A program made the translations under genes and the position numbers. A DNA stretch of 37,915 bases from Gammaproteobacteria bacterium (lineage in GTDB: Bacteria; Pseudomonadota; Gammaproteobacteria; DAOVJZ01): assembly GCA_029882995.1 (NCBI GenBank), contig JAOUJV010000012.1:1-37915 (forward strand), given 5' to 3'. Below the pieces are notes generated by a model, which saw only the letters and a program-made list of their open reading frames with translations, had not been told where the DNA came from and did not search any database. Shown piece after piece: positions 8,651-17,359 of the stretch; within the stretch, counting starts at the first letter, position 1, and each line of letters opens with the position of its first letter.

Positions 8651-9310
8651 ATGACTGATAAACCCACTCTCCCGCTTCCCATCGTTGTTTTGATCTCTGG
8701 TAGCGGCACTAATCTGCAAGCTATCATTGATTATGTGCAAAGTAGTGAACTCCCTGTCACTATTCGTGCTGTTATCAGTAACAGAGCTGATGCCAAAGGT
8801 ATTGAACGCGCACAGAAAGCACACATCCCGGTTGAAGTTGTAAATCATAATAATTTTCCTGATCGTGATTCCTTTGATAAGGAATTAATGAAAACAATTG
8901 ATCAATACCAGCCAAAACTGGTTGTGCTGGCCGGTTTTATGCGTGTATTGACGGATGATTTTGTCAATCACTATCATGGCCGCATGATGAATATCCATCC
9001 CTCCCTGCTGCCTAAATACAGAGGTTTAAATACACATCACCGCGTACTGGAAGCAGGAGAAAAAGAACACGGTGCCAGCGTGCAATTTGTCACAGCTGAA
9101 CTGGATGCCGGCCCGGTCATTGTGCAATCAAAAGTACCTGTTCTGGAAGATGATACACCGGAATTGCTGGCTGAACGTGTACACAAGGAAGAACACCAGA
9201 TTTATCCTCTGGCCATACTCTGGTTTGCAGAAGGAAAACTGAAACTTCAGGACAACAAAGTGGTCTTTAATGGACATGTGTTGGAAAAACCCATAACACC
9301 GGATGCATAA
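8651..9310 (+). CDS. purN: PurN, phosphoribosylglycinamide formyltransferase (10-formyl-THF dependent)
   Basis: Transfers a formyl group from 10-formyltetrahydrofolate to GAR in purine synthesis. The 219-residue protein shows the N-terminal phosphate loop SGSGTNLQAIID, the catalytic block MNIHPSLLPKYRGLNTH (Asn and His of the active site) and the Asp in AELDAGPVIVQ. Length and motif spacing match E. coli PurN (212) apart from a short N-terminal extension. It lies 6 bases after purM and 6 bases before the DUF3108 gene, forming one operon. Confidence 0.97.
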   Translation: MTDKPTLPLPIVVLISGSGTNLQAIIDYVQSSELPVTIRAVISNRADAKGIERAQKAHIPVEVVNHNNFPDRDSFDKELMKTIDQYQPKLVVLAGFMRVLTDDFVNHYHGRMMNIHPSLLPKYRGLNTHHRVLEAGEKEHGASVQFVTAELDAGPVIVQSKVPVLEDDTPELLAERVHKEEHQIYPLAILWFAEGKLKLQDNKVVFNGHVLEKPITPDA

Positions 9311-9316
9311 CCAATA

Positions 9317-10051
9317 ATGTTCAAGATTTTTATATTGTGTTTAAGCCTTGTCACCTCTCTGGCCCATGCCGCTTTTAAGGCTGAACCCTTCAAGGCGGTT
9401 TATTCTCTCAGTAAGGCCGGCATGACGGTGGGTGAAACTACCGTTACGTTAAGCAAAACCGGTAATAATGAATATTTATATACATCCTCATCCAAGACAA
9501 CGGGGGTGGCCGCCATGTTTATTGATGATGCAGTAATAGAACAATCACGCTTCACGATTAAAAACAACGCAATCCACATGCTGGAATACCACTACACCCA
9601 TTCCGGCAAACCCCACAAAAACAGAAAACTCATCTTTGACTGGAAAAATAATATTGCGAGTGAACAGGTCGCAGAACAAAAGTGGAAACTAAAGCTGCAG
9701 GAAAATGCGATTGACAAACATGCCTACCGCTATGCCCTGATGATGGACATCACCAACAATAAAAACAATATTCAATATAGCGTGACAGATGATGACAAAC
9801 TGGCAACGTATAAATTCATAAAACAGAAACCGGTTGAAATACACACTGCATTAGGTGAACTCAAAACTCATCGATTAAAAATGGAACGCGACAAAAAAAC
9901 CACCATTCTTTTCTGGTGTGCACCCGAACTGGGTAACCTGCCGGTGCGAGTAGAAAAAGATTCCACAAAAAACGGGAAACTGACCCTGAAACTGCTTTCT
10001 GTGAATGGGCAATATTTTTCGGCTAAATATCAGGAAGTATTGCCTAAATAA
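9317..10051 (+). CDS. DUF3108 domain-containing exported protein
   Basis: Protein of 244 residues with a clear signal peptide (MFKIFILCLSLVTSLAHA, cleavage after AHA) and then a beta-rich domain starting FKAVYSLSKAGMTVGETTVTL, typical of DUF3108. The family is periplasmic, commonly encoded after purN in gammaproteobacteria, and has no established biochemical role. The remaining sequence is rich in Lys and alternating hydrophobic residues, in line with a beta-barrel or LolA-like half-barrel fold, which is inference. It is the last gene of purM - purN - DUF3108. Confidence 0.85.
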   Translation: MFKIFILCLSLVTSLAHAAFKAEPFKAVYSLSKAGMTVGETTVTLSKTGNNEYLYTSSSKTTGVAAMFIDDAVIEQSRFTIKNNAIHMLEYHYTHSGKPHKNRKLIFDWKNNIASEQVAEQKWKLKLQENAIDKHAYRYALMMDITNNKNNIQYSVTDDDKLATYKFIKQKPVEIHTALGELKTHRLKMERDKKTTILFWCAPELGNLPVRVEKDSTKNGKLTLKLLSVNGQYFSAKYQEVLPK

Positions 10052-10058
10052 TTATCTA

Positions 10059-10092
10059 AACCACAGCCTCCGTAAAACAGGTAATTGTGGTT
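10059..10092. terminator. Possible weak terminator hairpin after the DUF3108 gene
   Basis: AACCACA (10059-10065) pairs with TGTGGTT (10086-10092), giving a 7-bp stem with a long ~20-base loop, in the 71-base gap between two convergent genes. No strong U-run follows on the plus strand, so a terminator role is only tentative. Confidence 0.25.
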
Positions 10093-10122
10093 AATATAAT
10101 AATTTACCCACTTACTTTTAAA

Positions 10123-10782
10123 TTAAATTTCTGACAAATATTCTTTTGTCTTATTACTGAACTGCTCGACACTTTTATTCATAACTTCTAACCAATTTCC
10201 CCCACTAGCCATTTGGTAATGACCTTCAGACTTAACATATATTTGTTTTCTCTTTTCTTTCGGGTTTGTAATGGTTAATTTCACGTCTATTTCGGAACTA
10301 AGAGTTATCGCCCAAAACCCCGGTTTCATCCATGACCAGAATTTATCAATTGATGCATCTATTATAATAGTAGTGTGCTTTATTTTTTCTTTATTACGAA
10401 TAATCATGTACCCTGCTTCATATAATGATTTTTCTAATGAATCCTTAATTACAGATTCAACGGTCTGGTTTTCCTCTAACAAAATATCTCCTAGAGCCTT
10501 ACCAAAACCATTTCTTTTTCTAGCAATAGCTCTTTTTTTTAACTCTTTAGATGCATTATTTGCACCACCAAAACCTAGTGAAGGAGTATCTGGTGATTTT
10601 GGATTTTCCTGAAAAATCCTCGTATCTGACACAGTTCTTATAAAAATTGACTTACCATTAGACTGTACCTGCATATTTGACTCAGGCACTTGAAGGCTGA
10701 CAATCCCCCTGCTAGTTGCACAACCACCCAAAAATAATACGATAAATATTACAGTTATTGCCTTATTGATTGTAACTTTCAT
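10123..10782 (-). CDS. Putative outer-membrane lipoprotein, YajG-like
   Basis: A 219-residue secreted lipoprotein counted from the ATG at 10782, which follows a G-rich ribosome site; an in-frame start 30 bases upstream is less likely. The signal ends in the lipobox LGGC with Cys21. The mature part has a block like FGKALGDILLEENQTVESVIKDSL followed by EAGYMIIRNKE, as in YajG-type lipoproteins with a short Asp/Glu-rich repeat-free fold. The sequence is A/T-rich relative to purMN. It stands alone, convergent with the DUF3108 gene and divergent from the cupredoxin. The function is unknown; the YajG resemblance is by pattern only. Confidence 0.6.
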   Translation of the reverse strand: MKVTINKAITVIFIVLFLGGCATSRGIVSLQVPESNMQVQSNGKSIFIRTVSDTRIFQENPKSPDTPSLGFGGANNASKELKKRAIARKRNGFGKALGDILLEENQTVESVIKDSLEKSLYEAGYMIIRNKEKIKHTTIIIDASIDKFWSWMKPGFWAITLSSEIDVKLTITNPKEKRKQIYVKSEGHYQMASGGNWLEVMNKSVEQFSNKTKEYLSEI

Positions 10783-10961
10783 TTTAAATTCCCCCGTTAA
10801 TTTTAATATCAATCTAGAACTTCTATCTTCACTTTTATTCTTTCTAAAAATACAATAAGCAGATTATACATATATTAATTATGGAATATACATGTGCGAA
10901 TGCGAGTTATGATAAGATATTGATTACATTATTTTTATGACTATAAATAAAGGTGCGACTA

Positions 10962-11357
10962 ATGAAAATATTGCTAATGATCTCCATTTTTACACTTCAT
11001 TTGATTATTGCTTCCTCTGCTCAAAGTGAATTATCCGTGGCAAAAATTAACGAATCAGGCATACAAGTTATCACCATAGATTCAGACAGTTATTCCTTCA
11101 CCCCTGATCACGTTATTGTAAAAGCGGGAGTGCCCGTTATATTTAATGTCATCAATCTCAGTGGTTTTGTACCGCATGATTTGATTATTGATGACCCCGA
11201 GTCTGGTTTAAATATCGAACAAAGTCTGGATGATGTAACTACGATAGAATTCACGCCAATGAAAAAAGGCAAGTTTGCTTTTTATTGCGGGAAAAAACTT
11301 TTATTTTTTGAAAGCCATCGTGAAAAGGGAATGCACGGTATTCTTGAAGTCCGGTAA
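10962..11357 (+). CDS. Exported cupredoxin (type-1 copper) domain protein
   Basis: A 131-residue protein with a signal peptide ending near ASSAQS and a single cupredoxin domain. The start ATG at 10962 is 8 bases after AAAGG; the upstream in-frame GTG lacks a ribosome site. The beta-sandwich block YSFTPDHVIVKAGVPVIFNVINLSG and the candidate type-1 copper ligands His72 (VPHDL), Cys109 (YCGKK), His119 (ESHREKG) and Met124 are in the right order, so copper binding is plausible. The Cys-to-His spacing (9 residues between) is on the long side. It is exported, so a periplasmic electron-transfer or copper-handling role is likely. Its stop codon is one base from the end of the convergent aryl polyene operon. 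Confidence 0.78.
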   Translation: MKILLMISIFTLHLIIASSAQSELSVAKINESGIQVITIDSDSYSFTPDHVIVKAGVPVIFNVINLSGFVPHDLIIDDPESGLNIEQSLDDVTTIEFTPMKKGKFAFYCGKKLLFFESHREKGMHGILEVR

Positions 11358-11358
11358 T

Positions 11359-12435
11359 TTAGTTGGCCTTCCGACAGCGGAATACAGTATGACCTACACC
11401 GATATCATCGGTATCTTTTTCAATTATCAGTCCAGCTTCCTGCACCAGTCGTTTCATTTGGTTTGAATGGTACATACGGCTTTTACCATTTGCGACACAT
11501 GTAAAATACAGCGAGGTTGCATTCAGGCTGAATGAGGCCGCCTCATATCTTTGTCTGTCCCAGAAGAGTTCTACAATATAGAGGATCGTGTTTCCATCCA
11601 TGACCTCTACTGCTCGTTGTAATATGCACAGGATCTCATCTTCAGCAAAACAATCCAGAAACTGGCTCATCCAGATTACATCAGCGCCTTGATAGAATTT
11701 GCTTTTACCATTTAACATATCAATCGGGAACTCAATGAACCGATCAGAAAAACTGGCTTCCTCTATGTTTCTACGTGCAACATTGATTTGCACAGGTAAA
11801 TCCATAATGGTGACCTTTACCTCCGGATCGTGCGACAGACATTTGATTGCCCAACGCCCGGTATTGCCTCCAACGTCAAGAATTTCCTTCACAGGGGTCT
11901 CGAAAACAATTGAAATAAACTCATCAAAAACGCGATCCGAATAATAGTGATCAAAACTGAACCAGCTTTTGCGTGCCGGCTCCGGCATGATGCTAAGCCC
12001 TTCATATAAACGTTCCCAATCACCAATATTTTTCAGCCCTCTGGGCTCACCCTCCTCTATTGATTGGTCCAGTCCGGATAATGCATCATAACAAACATCA
12101 CGTGTAAAATTAGTATTAACCCGTGTCATTTCATCATTCAAAATAAAGTATCCCACTTTACCAAGAACAAATTTATTCCCTTTTTGAAAAACAAGACCAA
12201 TGTTCAGTGCAAAATCAAGCAACACCTTAACACCGTAAAGAGAAATATTTGTTACATCTGAAATTCCATTGGCATTCACACCCTCATCGCCTGCATTACT
12301 AATGGCTTCCAGAATCCCTCTGTCACGCATAATAACGGTGGCATGAAAAACAAATGGGCTAAATGCAATCCACTGTGCCTGTGTCTTTGCATCTAGTGCA
12401 GTTATTTTTTCCGCTTCTGAACCCATCTTTATCAT
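11359..12435 (-). CDS. Aryl polyene cluster methyltransferase (class I SAM-dependent, O-methyltransferase type 2 fold)
   Basis: A 358-residue SAM-dependent methyltransferase. The N-terminal ~130 residues look like the winged-helix dimerisation domain of Methyltransf_2 proteins, and the SAM-binding glycine loop is LDVGGNTGRWAIKC. Further blocks are IMDLPVQINVARRNI and DVIWMSQFLDCFAEDEI. It is the last gene of the APE operon, its ATG overlapping the phosphopantetheinyl transferase stop (ATGA). In known aryl polyenes the ring of the head group carries one or more methyls, so this enzyme is the best candidate for that decoration. C- versus O-methylation cannot be read from the sequence. Confidence 0.83.
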   Translation of the reverse strand: MIKMGSEAEKITALDAKTQAQWIAFSPFVFHATVIMRDRGILEAISNAGDEGVNANGISDVTNISLYGVKVLLDFALNIGLVFQKGNKFVLGKVGYFILNDEMTRVNTNFTRDVCYDALSGLDQSIEEGEPRGLKNIGDWERLYEGLSIMPEPARKSWFSFDHYYSDRVFDEFISIVFETPVKEILDVGGNTGRWAIKCLSHDPEVKVTIMDLPVQINVARRNIEEASFSDRFIEFPIDMLNGKSKFYQGADVIWMSQFLDCFAEDEILCILQRAVEVMDGNTILYIVELFWDRQRYEAASFSLNATSLYFTCVANGKSRMYHSNQMKRLVQEAGLIIEKDTDDIGVGHTVFRCRKAN

Positions 12436-13148
12436 GCTAACACCATATTATTAATTTTTTCTGGTAACCACTCAATAATTTCCAGACTATCTGATATCGA
12501 CTCTGATAATCCATCTACGACAAGACCAAGATGATAATTTTCTGGCAATATCTGATGATAGTGTTGCAATGAATCTTGTTGAATATTGTTATTCAAAAAG
12601 AGCTGGTTTAACAAAATTTGTTCTTTATCTGTCAATCTTGTAAAAACCCCATAACCTTTAGCCTTGATGAAGGCTTCAAACAACGTCCAGTCTTTATAAA
12701 ATTGATTAAGTTGTTCTTCACCACGCATGGATTCCAGCCTTCGACAAACTTGTTCAGGGAAAGAGGTACGTGCAATATCCAATAAGCTTTTCTTCTCAAT
12801 AACCTGTTCCACATCAATTCCCAGACACTCGCACTCTCCTGCTGCAAATACAACATAATCACCACTATGGGCGATATTAAATTGAAAACTGCCGCATGAA
12901 AGTACCGGCTTTCCATTATCTTCCACCTTAACAGGCACACTTTCAGGGCTACAACCCAGTCTCTTCGACAATATTGTTCTTAACAATCCCCTGCCGATAA
13001 TAAATCTTTCCTCCGCTATACGACGTTTCATTTTCAAAATACGGCTTTTTTCTTCTATATCAAGAACCGACCTAAACAAGTCTAACGATGACCTGTCGAT
13101 GTTTTTGATATTAACAATGAACAGATTTAATGATGAGGTCAGGGACAC
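12432..13148 (-). CDS. 4'-phosphopantetheinyl transferase (Sfp type) of the aryl polyene operon
   Basis: Converts apo acyl carrier proteins to the holo form by moving phosphopantetheine from CoA to a Ser. The 238-residue length is that of the two-subdomain Sfp type. Motifs are FNIAHSG (residues 90-96), the Mg-binding GIDVEQV (Asp112, Glu114) and WTLFEAFIKAKGYG (Trp154, Glu158, Lys162). The start is GTG without a strong ribosome site, 3 bases after the ketosynthase stop; the next Met is too far in. Placed near the end of the APE operon, it probably primes the two ACPs encoded at the other end. Confidence 0.88.
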   Translation of the reverse strand: MSLTSSLNLFIVNIKNIDRSSLDLFRSVLDIEEKSRILKMKRRIAEERFIIGRGLLRTILSKRLGCSPESVPVKVEDNGKPVLSCGSFQFNIAHSGDYVVFAAGECECLGIDVEQVIEKKSLLDIARTSFPEQVCRRLESMRGEEQLNQFYKDWTLFEAFIKAKGYGVFTRLTDKEQILLNQLFLNNNIQQDSLQHYHQILPENYHLGLVVDGLSESISDSLEIIEWLPEKINNMVLA

Positions 13149-13151
13149 AAG

Positions 13152-14378
13152 CTATGCCCAGCGCTTGAATACTAATGATGTATTAATACCACCAAAGGCA
13201 AAATTATTGCTGACCATATAGTCAGTATCAATCTCTCTTCCTTCTCCAATAATATAATCCAGTTTTGCACACTCATCACTCACATTATCCAGGTTTACAG
13301 TCGGTGCAAACCATTTGTCGCGCATCATTTCCAGTCCTAACCAGGCTTCAATAGCACCACAAGCACCCAGACTATGACCGTAATAACTTTTTAATGAGCT
13401 GATAGGTATCTGGCTACCAAAAACAGCTTCCGTTGCCTTCGATTCTGCCACATCCCCTGTTTCTGTTGCTGTGCCATGCGCGCTGATATAACCAACATTA
13501 GAAGCATCAAGTCCTGCATCCTGTAAACCCAGCTCCATCGCTACTTGCATGGTTTCAGCAGTAGGCTGGGTAACATGGGCAGCATCGCAGTTTGTACCAA
13601 AACCAATGACTTCGGCGATAATATTGGCACCACGTGCCTTGGCAAACTCAAGCTCTTCCAATATTAAGGTGCCCGCGCCCTCACCAATGACCAGACCATC
13701 GCGGTCTTTGTCGAACGGTCGTGGAGTAAGGTGCGGCTCTCCATTTCTTATACTAGTTGCATAAAGGGTGTCAAAAACTGATGCTTCTGTCGGGCACAGC
13801 TCCTCTGCGCCACCCGCTATCATCACCTTTTGCTTGCCAAACTTGATGGCTTCGTAGGCATAACCAATACCCTGACTTCCAGAGGTACAGGCTGTACTGG
13901 TAACAATAATCCGTCCCTTGATACCAAAAAATAAACTGATATTCACTGGCGCTGTATGCCCCATCATACGTATATACGAAGTTGCCGTTACACCACGGCA
14001 AGTACCTTCGTTGAGCATTGCGCCAAATGCCTTCATAGGTTCAGTGCTGCCAGTAGATGAACCGTAGGCAACACCAGTTGAACCATCAGAAAGGCATTCG
14101 TCTCCTAATAGACCTGCCTTGTCCAACGCCATTTCAGTTGCAACCGTGGAAAGCAGTGAAACACGCCCCATACTACGAGTTTGTTTACGAGTGTAATGTG
14201 AAGGGGGTTTGAAATCGACAATAGGAGCAGCGAGGCGAGTATTTAAATCCTCATAAACATTCCATTCCGGCATATATTTAATACCAGTCTTTCCAGCCTG
14301 CATATTTTGTTTTATGATGTCCCAATCATTACCCAGCGAAGTAACACCAGCCATGCCTGTTACTACTACACGTTTCAT
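13152..14378 (-). CDS. apeR: Beta-ketoacyl-ACP synthase of the aryl polyene cluster (ApeR type)
   Basis: FabF-like ketosynthase, 408 residues, thiolase fold. The Cys-His-His set is complete: Cys164 in TSTACTSGSQG, His301 in SAHGTATETGD and His335 in YGHSLGACGA, with the conserved Lys330 beside it. An active condensing enzyme is therefore expected. By gene order (after dehydratase and ketoreductase) it corresponds to ApeR, the second ketosynthase of the E. coli system, which does not pair with the chain-length factor. Its ATG overlaps the ketoreductase stop (TAATG), so translation is coupled. Confidence 0.85.
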   Translation of the reverse strand: MKRVVVTGMAGVTSLGNDWDIIKQNMQAGKTGIKYMPEWNVYEDLNTRLAAPIVDFKPPSHYTRKQTRSMGRVSLLSTVATEMALDKAGLLGDECLSDGSTGVAYGSSTGSTEPMKAFGAMLNEGTCRGVTATSYIRMMGHTAPVNISLFFGIKGRIIVTSTACTSGSQGIGYAYEAIKFGKQKVMIAGGAEELCPTEASVFDTLYATSIRNGEPHLTPRPFDKDRDGLVIGEGAGTLILEELEFAKARGANIIAEVIGFGTNCDAAHVTQPTAETMQVAMELGLQDAGLDASNVGYISAHGTATETGDVAESKATEAVFGSQIPISSLKSYYGHSLGACGAIEAWLGLEMMRDKWFAPTVNLDNVSDECAKLDYIIGEGREIDTDYMVSNNFAFGGINTSLVFKRWA

Positions 14379-15115
14379 TAAATCATCCCGCCATTTACTG
14401 AAATCACCTGTCGTGTTATATATGCCGCGTCATCTGTAAAAAGAAAAGCGACAAGTCCCGCTACCTCTTCCGGTTTACCAATACGTCTGGCCGGAATCAT
14501 TTTTTCAATTGCTTTCCTATCTTCTTCTGCCATTGTATCCAGCATACCGGTTTCAATAAGACCCGGCGCCACACAATTGACTGTGATTTTTCTTTTTGCC
14601 AGTTCCAGAGCCAATGACTTGGTCGCACCAATAATACCCGCCTTGGCCGCACTGTAGTTGACCTGGCCACGATTACCGGCAACACCTGATAAAGAAGATA
14701 AGGTAACAATACGCCCACCTTTGCGTGCACTAACCATTGGCATTACACAAGGGTGCAAAACATTATACATTCCGTCCAGATTGGTTGTTATAACACCATC
14801 CCAATCATCGTCTGTCATAGCCGGAAATGAGGCATCTCTTGCTATACCTGCATTACTTACCACGCCATAATAAGCACCGTTTGTTTCAATATCAGTTTCC
14901 AGTGCCGATTTACATTGTTTACGATTAGTGACATCAAATTGCAATAACCTGCCTCGCTGTCCTGCGGTTTTAACATCTGCAAGCACAGATTCAGCGCCTG
15001 CCTTATCACTATTGTAATGAATGGCAATATCGAAACCATCCTTTGCCAAACGCAATGCGATTGCTCTGCCAATCCCCTTGCTGGCACCGGTTACTAAGAC
15101 AGTTTTATTGCTCAT
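14378..15115 (-). CDS. apeQ: 3-ketoacyl-ACP reductase of the aryl polyene cluster (FabG-like, ApeQ type)
   Basis: Short-chain dehydrogenase/reductase of 245 residues that reduces the beta-keto group after each condensation. The NADPH-binding loop TGASKGIGRAIA is at residues 10-21, NAG at 88-90, Asn112 in TTNLDGMYNV, Ser141 in TLSSLSG, and the catalytic Tyr154 and Lys158 in NYSAAKAG. The C-terminal CVAPGLIETGM and SVNGGMI complete the FabG pattern. It lies between the dehydratase (ATGA overlap) and the ketosynthase (TAATG overlap). A housekeeping fabG is excluded by this context. Confidence 0.88.
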   Translation of the reverse strand: MSNKTVLVTGASKGIGRAIALRLAKDGFDIAIHYNSDKAGAESVLADVKTAGQRGRLLQFDVTNRKQCKSALETDIETNGAYYGVVSNAGIARDASFPAMTDDDWDGVITTNLDGMYNVLHPCVMPMVSARKGGRIVTLSSLSGVAGNRGQVNYSAAKAGIIGATKSLALELAKRKITVNCVAPGLIETGMLDTMAEEDRKAIEKMIPARRIGKPEEVAGLVAFLFTDDAAYITRQVISVNGGMI

Positions 15116-15582
15116 TGATTACTTGACTCCAGAAAATCCTGCAATTTGTCATTTTTTGGCTTAAAGGTATTTATTCTTGCACTGGCAAGCACGTTGTCTG
15201 TACATATTTCACAATCAAAGGAACCCAGACCAGCTTCATCCTCATAGACACTTTGTATTTTCACAACCAACTTCTCACCATTTTTAAAATGATCAACTTT
15301 ACTCAAATATTTTCGAGTCCCCAGCAGGAAACCAACAGGTATCGGAGCCCCTTCATTATAAGCTCGCACACCTGCAAATGCTGCAACTGTCTGCGCCATG
15401 TATTCAATCCCAACCCATGCAGGCACATTATTATTCTCATCCAGAAACATGGAATTAGAATCAATACAAACTTCCGCTGTTAAATACTCATCACCCCAGT
15501 CAATAATACGATCAATAAGCAACATGGGCGGTTTATGGGGCATTAATTCCGAGACAGGCAACTTTGTGATGTCTATAGACAT
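15112..15582 (-). CDS. apeP: Hot-dog 3-hydroxyacyl-ACP dehydratase subunit (ApeP type)
   Basis: A 156-residue hot-dog protein related to FabZ/FabA. It keeps the FabZ start block MPHKPPMLLIDRI and the helix IEYMAQTVAAFAG with Glu60, but the usual GHFP segment is replaced by FLDENNNVP, so the catalytic His is not in its expected place. In characterised aryl polyene systems ApeP works as a heterodimer with the short ApeI dehydratase, which here has both His and Asp. It overlaps the ketosynthase by 1 base and the ketoreductase by 4. Name by order and family; activity on its own is doubtful. Confidence 0.82.
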   Translation of the reverse strand: MSIDITKLPVSELMPHKPPMLLIDRIIDWGDEYLTAEVCIDSNSMFLDENNNVPAWVGIEYMAQTVAAFAGVRAYNEGAPIPVGFLLGTRKYLSKVDHFKNGEKLVVKIQSVYEDEAGLGSFDCEICTDNVLASARINTFKPKNDKLQDFLESSNQ

Positions 15583-16766
15583 TATTTACTCCCAATAATC
15601 ACGCTGGCATTACTGCCGCCAAATGCAAATGAATTACTCATTAAAACAGAAGATTCAAGGCATGCATTTTTATCAACAAGATTAACCTGGAACAATTCAT
15701 CATCTTTTTCCCCATCCCAACAATGAGGGGGTAATTTTTTTTGTTTATTCATTTTAGATAATACCAGCCAGCAAAACCCTGCTTCCAGCGCACCTGCTGC
15801 CCCCAACGCATGTCCCGTTAATGGTTTGGTTGAACTACAGGGAACGTTTTTTCCAAAAATTCTGCCTACTGCTTTACTTTCCATTAAATCATTAAGTGGT
15901 GTTGCTGTACCATGCAGGTTCAGATACCCAATGTCTTCAGGTTTTAAGCCGGCATCTGATAATGCACTGGCCATCGCCATCTCGGCACCCGTCCCTTCCG
16001 GATGAGGCGCTGATATATGATGTGCATCAGAAGATTCCCCCACTCCCAAAAGTAATGTTTCACCTTCTCCTTTTTGCAACAGGAACAAGGCCGCACCTTC
16101 GCCTATAGATATACCATTCCTGTTCCGACTAAATGGGTTACATATTTGTTCAGAAACCGAATCTAGCGAATCAAAACCATTTAAGGTCAAACGACACAAA
16201 CTATCACTACCACCCGTAATACAGGCATCAATGACTCCCGTTTCTATTAATCGTTTTGCCGGGGCAAAGGCCTTGGTACTGGAAGCACATGCTGCCGAGA
16301 CAGTATACGCAGGACCTGATATTCCCGCTAATTTAGCCAGAAACTCGGCTGGCGAACCAATTTCCTGCTGTCTGTAATTATACCCTGTTGGCAAAGCATT
16401 CTCACGCAGTTGCCACTCAACCGCCTTTTCCCCCTCGGAAATACCGGAAGTACTGGTGCCAATAATGACCCCAACCCGATCAGAACCAAATTTGATTTTT
16501 GCCTGTTCAATATCATCACGAATCTGTTCATAGGCCGCAACGATAAACTTGTTATTTCTACAATTGTAATCAATCAGATTAGTTGGCACAGAAAGCAAAG
16601 TAGAATCCACTTTACCTACATACATCCGCTTCCCTTTTATCAATGGCTCAGTCTGTTTCATCCCATCGACACTGCCGGACAACAAGCCATCCAACACATC
16701 CTGCTTATTGTCACCAAGCGAACAAATCACACCCATATTTTTTATACTGACAAGCGGACTGATCAT
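15582..16766 (-). CDS. apeO: Beta-ketoacyl-ACP synthase of the aryl polyene cluster (ApeO type)
   Basis: FabF/FabB-like ketosynthase of 394 residues. Active-site residues are Cys160 (VSAACASSTKA), His285 (LHGTATPLND) and His319 (LTGHALGAAGA) with Lys314, so it is catalytically complete. In the E. coli pathway ApeO forms the elongating heterodimer with the chain-length factor ApeC; the ApeC-type gene here is the first of the operon, 11 kb away (27563-28258). It shares a 4-base overlap with the DUF3261 lipoprotein gene and 1 base with the ApeP-type gene. Assignment to O rather than R follows from gene order, and swapping the two remains possible. Confidence 0.83.
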   Translation of the reverse strand: MISPLVSIKNMGVICSLGDNKQDVLDGLLSGSVDGMKQTEPLIKGKRMYVGKVDSTLLSVPTNLIDYNCRNNKFIVAAYEQIRDDIEQAKIKFGSDRVGVIIGTSTSGISEGEKAVEWQLRENALPTGYNYRQQEIGSPAEFLAKLAGISGPAYTVSAACASSTKAFAPAKRLIETGVIDACITGGSDSLCRLTLNGFDSLDSVSEQICNPFSRNRNGISIGEGAALFLLQKGEGETLLLGVGESSDAHHISAPHPEGTGAEMAMASALSDAGLKPEDIGYLNLHGTATPLNDLMESKAVGRIFGKNVPCSSTKPLTGHALGAAGALEAGFCWLVLSKMNKQKKLPPHCWDGEKDDELFQVNLVDKNACLESSVLMSNSFAFGGSNASVIIGSK

Positions 16767-17359
16767 TGTATATCAACCCTGACTGTTTCAATCTGGAAGG
16801 AATAATCCTGTTTTATGTTTTTAAATGAAATTTTTCCTTTCCATTTGTCCTTGTTTTTATAATTAATCGTAATAACAGGTCTATCCTCATCCAGTATGGT
16901 TCTGGTTACAGGATTGCTTCCTGTTTCCGTTACCCGCAATCCCTTTTTGCTAATCCAATTATTCAGCACTGATATTGGCCAATAGGTCAAAATAAAGTCT
17001 GTCACAGTATATTCAGGATTGATTCTCATTCTTGAGTTATCAAGTTCTTTATATTCAATTTTTCCTTTTGATAGTTTTATTGAATATAACTGCCCTCCCC
17101 ATGGTGCTAGACCAACCATACGAAGTTCATTATTATCTGCTTCAACCACAACCTGGATATCAAATTGATGCCGACCATATTGCCCATGAAATAATTGAGT
17201 AGCTGACACCTTATAACCCAAGCTATCCGGTGGTGGAAAAACAAACCGGTTGTTTTTTTCCAAAAAAATATCGGCCTCAGCAGGCCGTAAAAATGTAGAA
17301 CACCCGCTCAATATAAAAACGAAAAAGACAACTAAAAATAAATTTCTAAATATAATCAT
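16763..17359 (-). CDS. DUF3261 outer-membrane lipoprotein of the aryl polyene cluster
   Basis: A 198-residue lipoprotein with a signal segment of about 19 residues and the lipobox LSGC (Cys20). The mature part has beta-rich, LolB-like repeats (TYWPISVLNNWI, YKNKDKWKGKISF) in line with DUF3261 members, which occur in aryl polyene clusters. The likely site is the inner leaflet of the outer membrane, where it could receive the polyene-lipid from the LolA-like chaperone encoded two genes upstream. Its position corresponds to the ApeN slot. It starts with an ATGA overlap after the exporter. The LolB-like role is inference. Confidence 0.78.
   Translation of the reverse strand: MIIFRNLFLVVFFVFILSGCSTFLRPAEADIFLEKNNRFVFPPPDSLGYKVSATQLFHGQYGRHQFDIQVVVEADNNELRMVGLAPWGGQLYSIKLSKGKIEYKELDNSRMRINPEYTVTDFILTYWPISVLNNWISKKGLRVTETGSNPVTRTILDEDRPVITINYKNKDKWKGKISFKNIKQDYSFQIETVRVDIQ

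Noticed and set aside
14378-15115. FabG-like gene as the housekeeping fatty acid reductase
   Set aside because: The usual fabD-fabG-acpP-fabF order is absent and the gene is locked between APE dehydratase and ketosynthase by overlapping codons.
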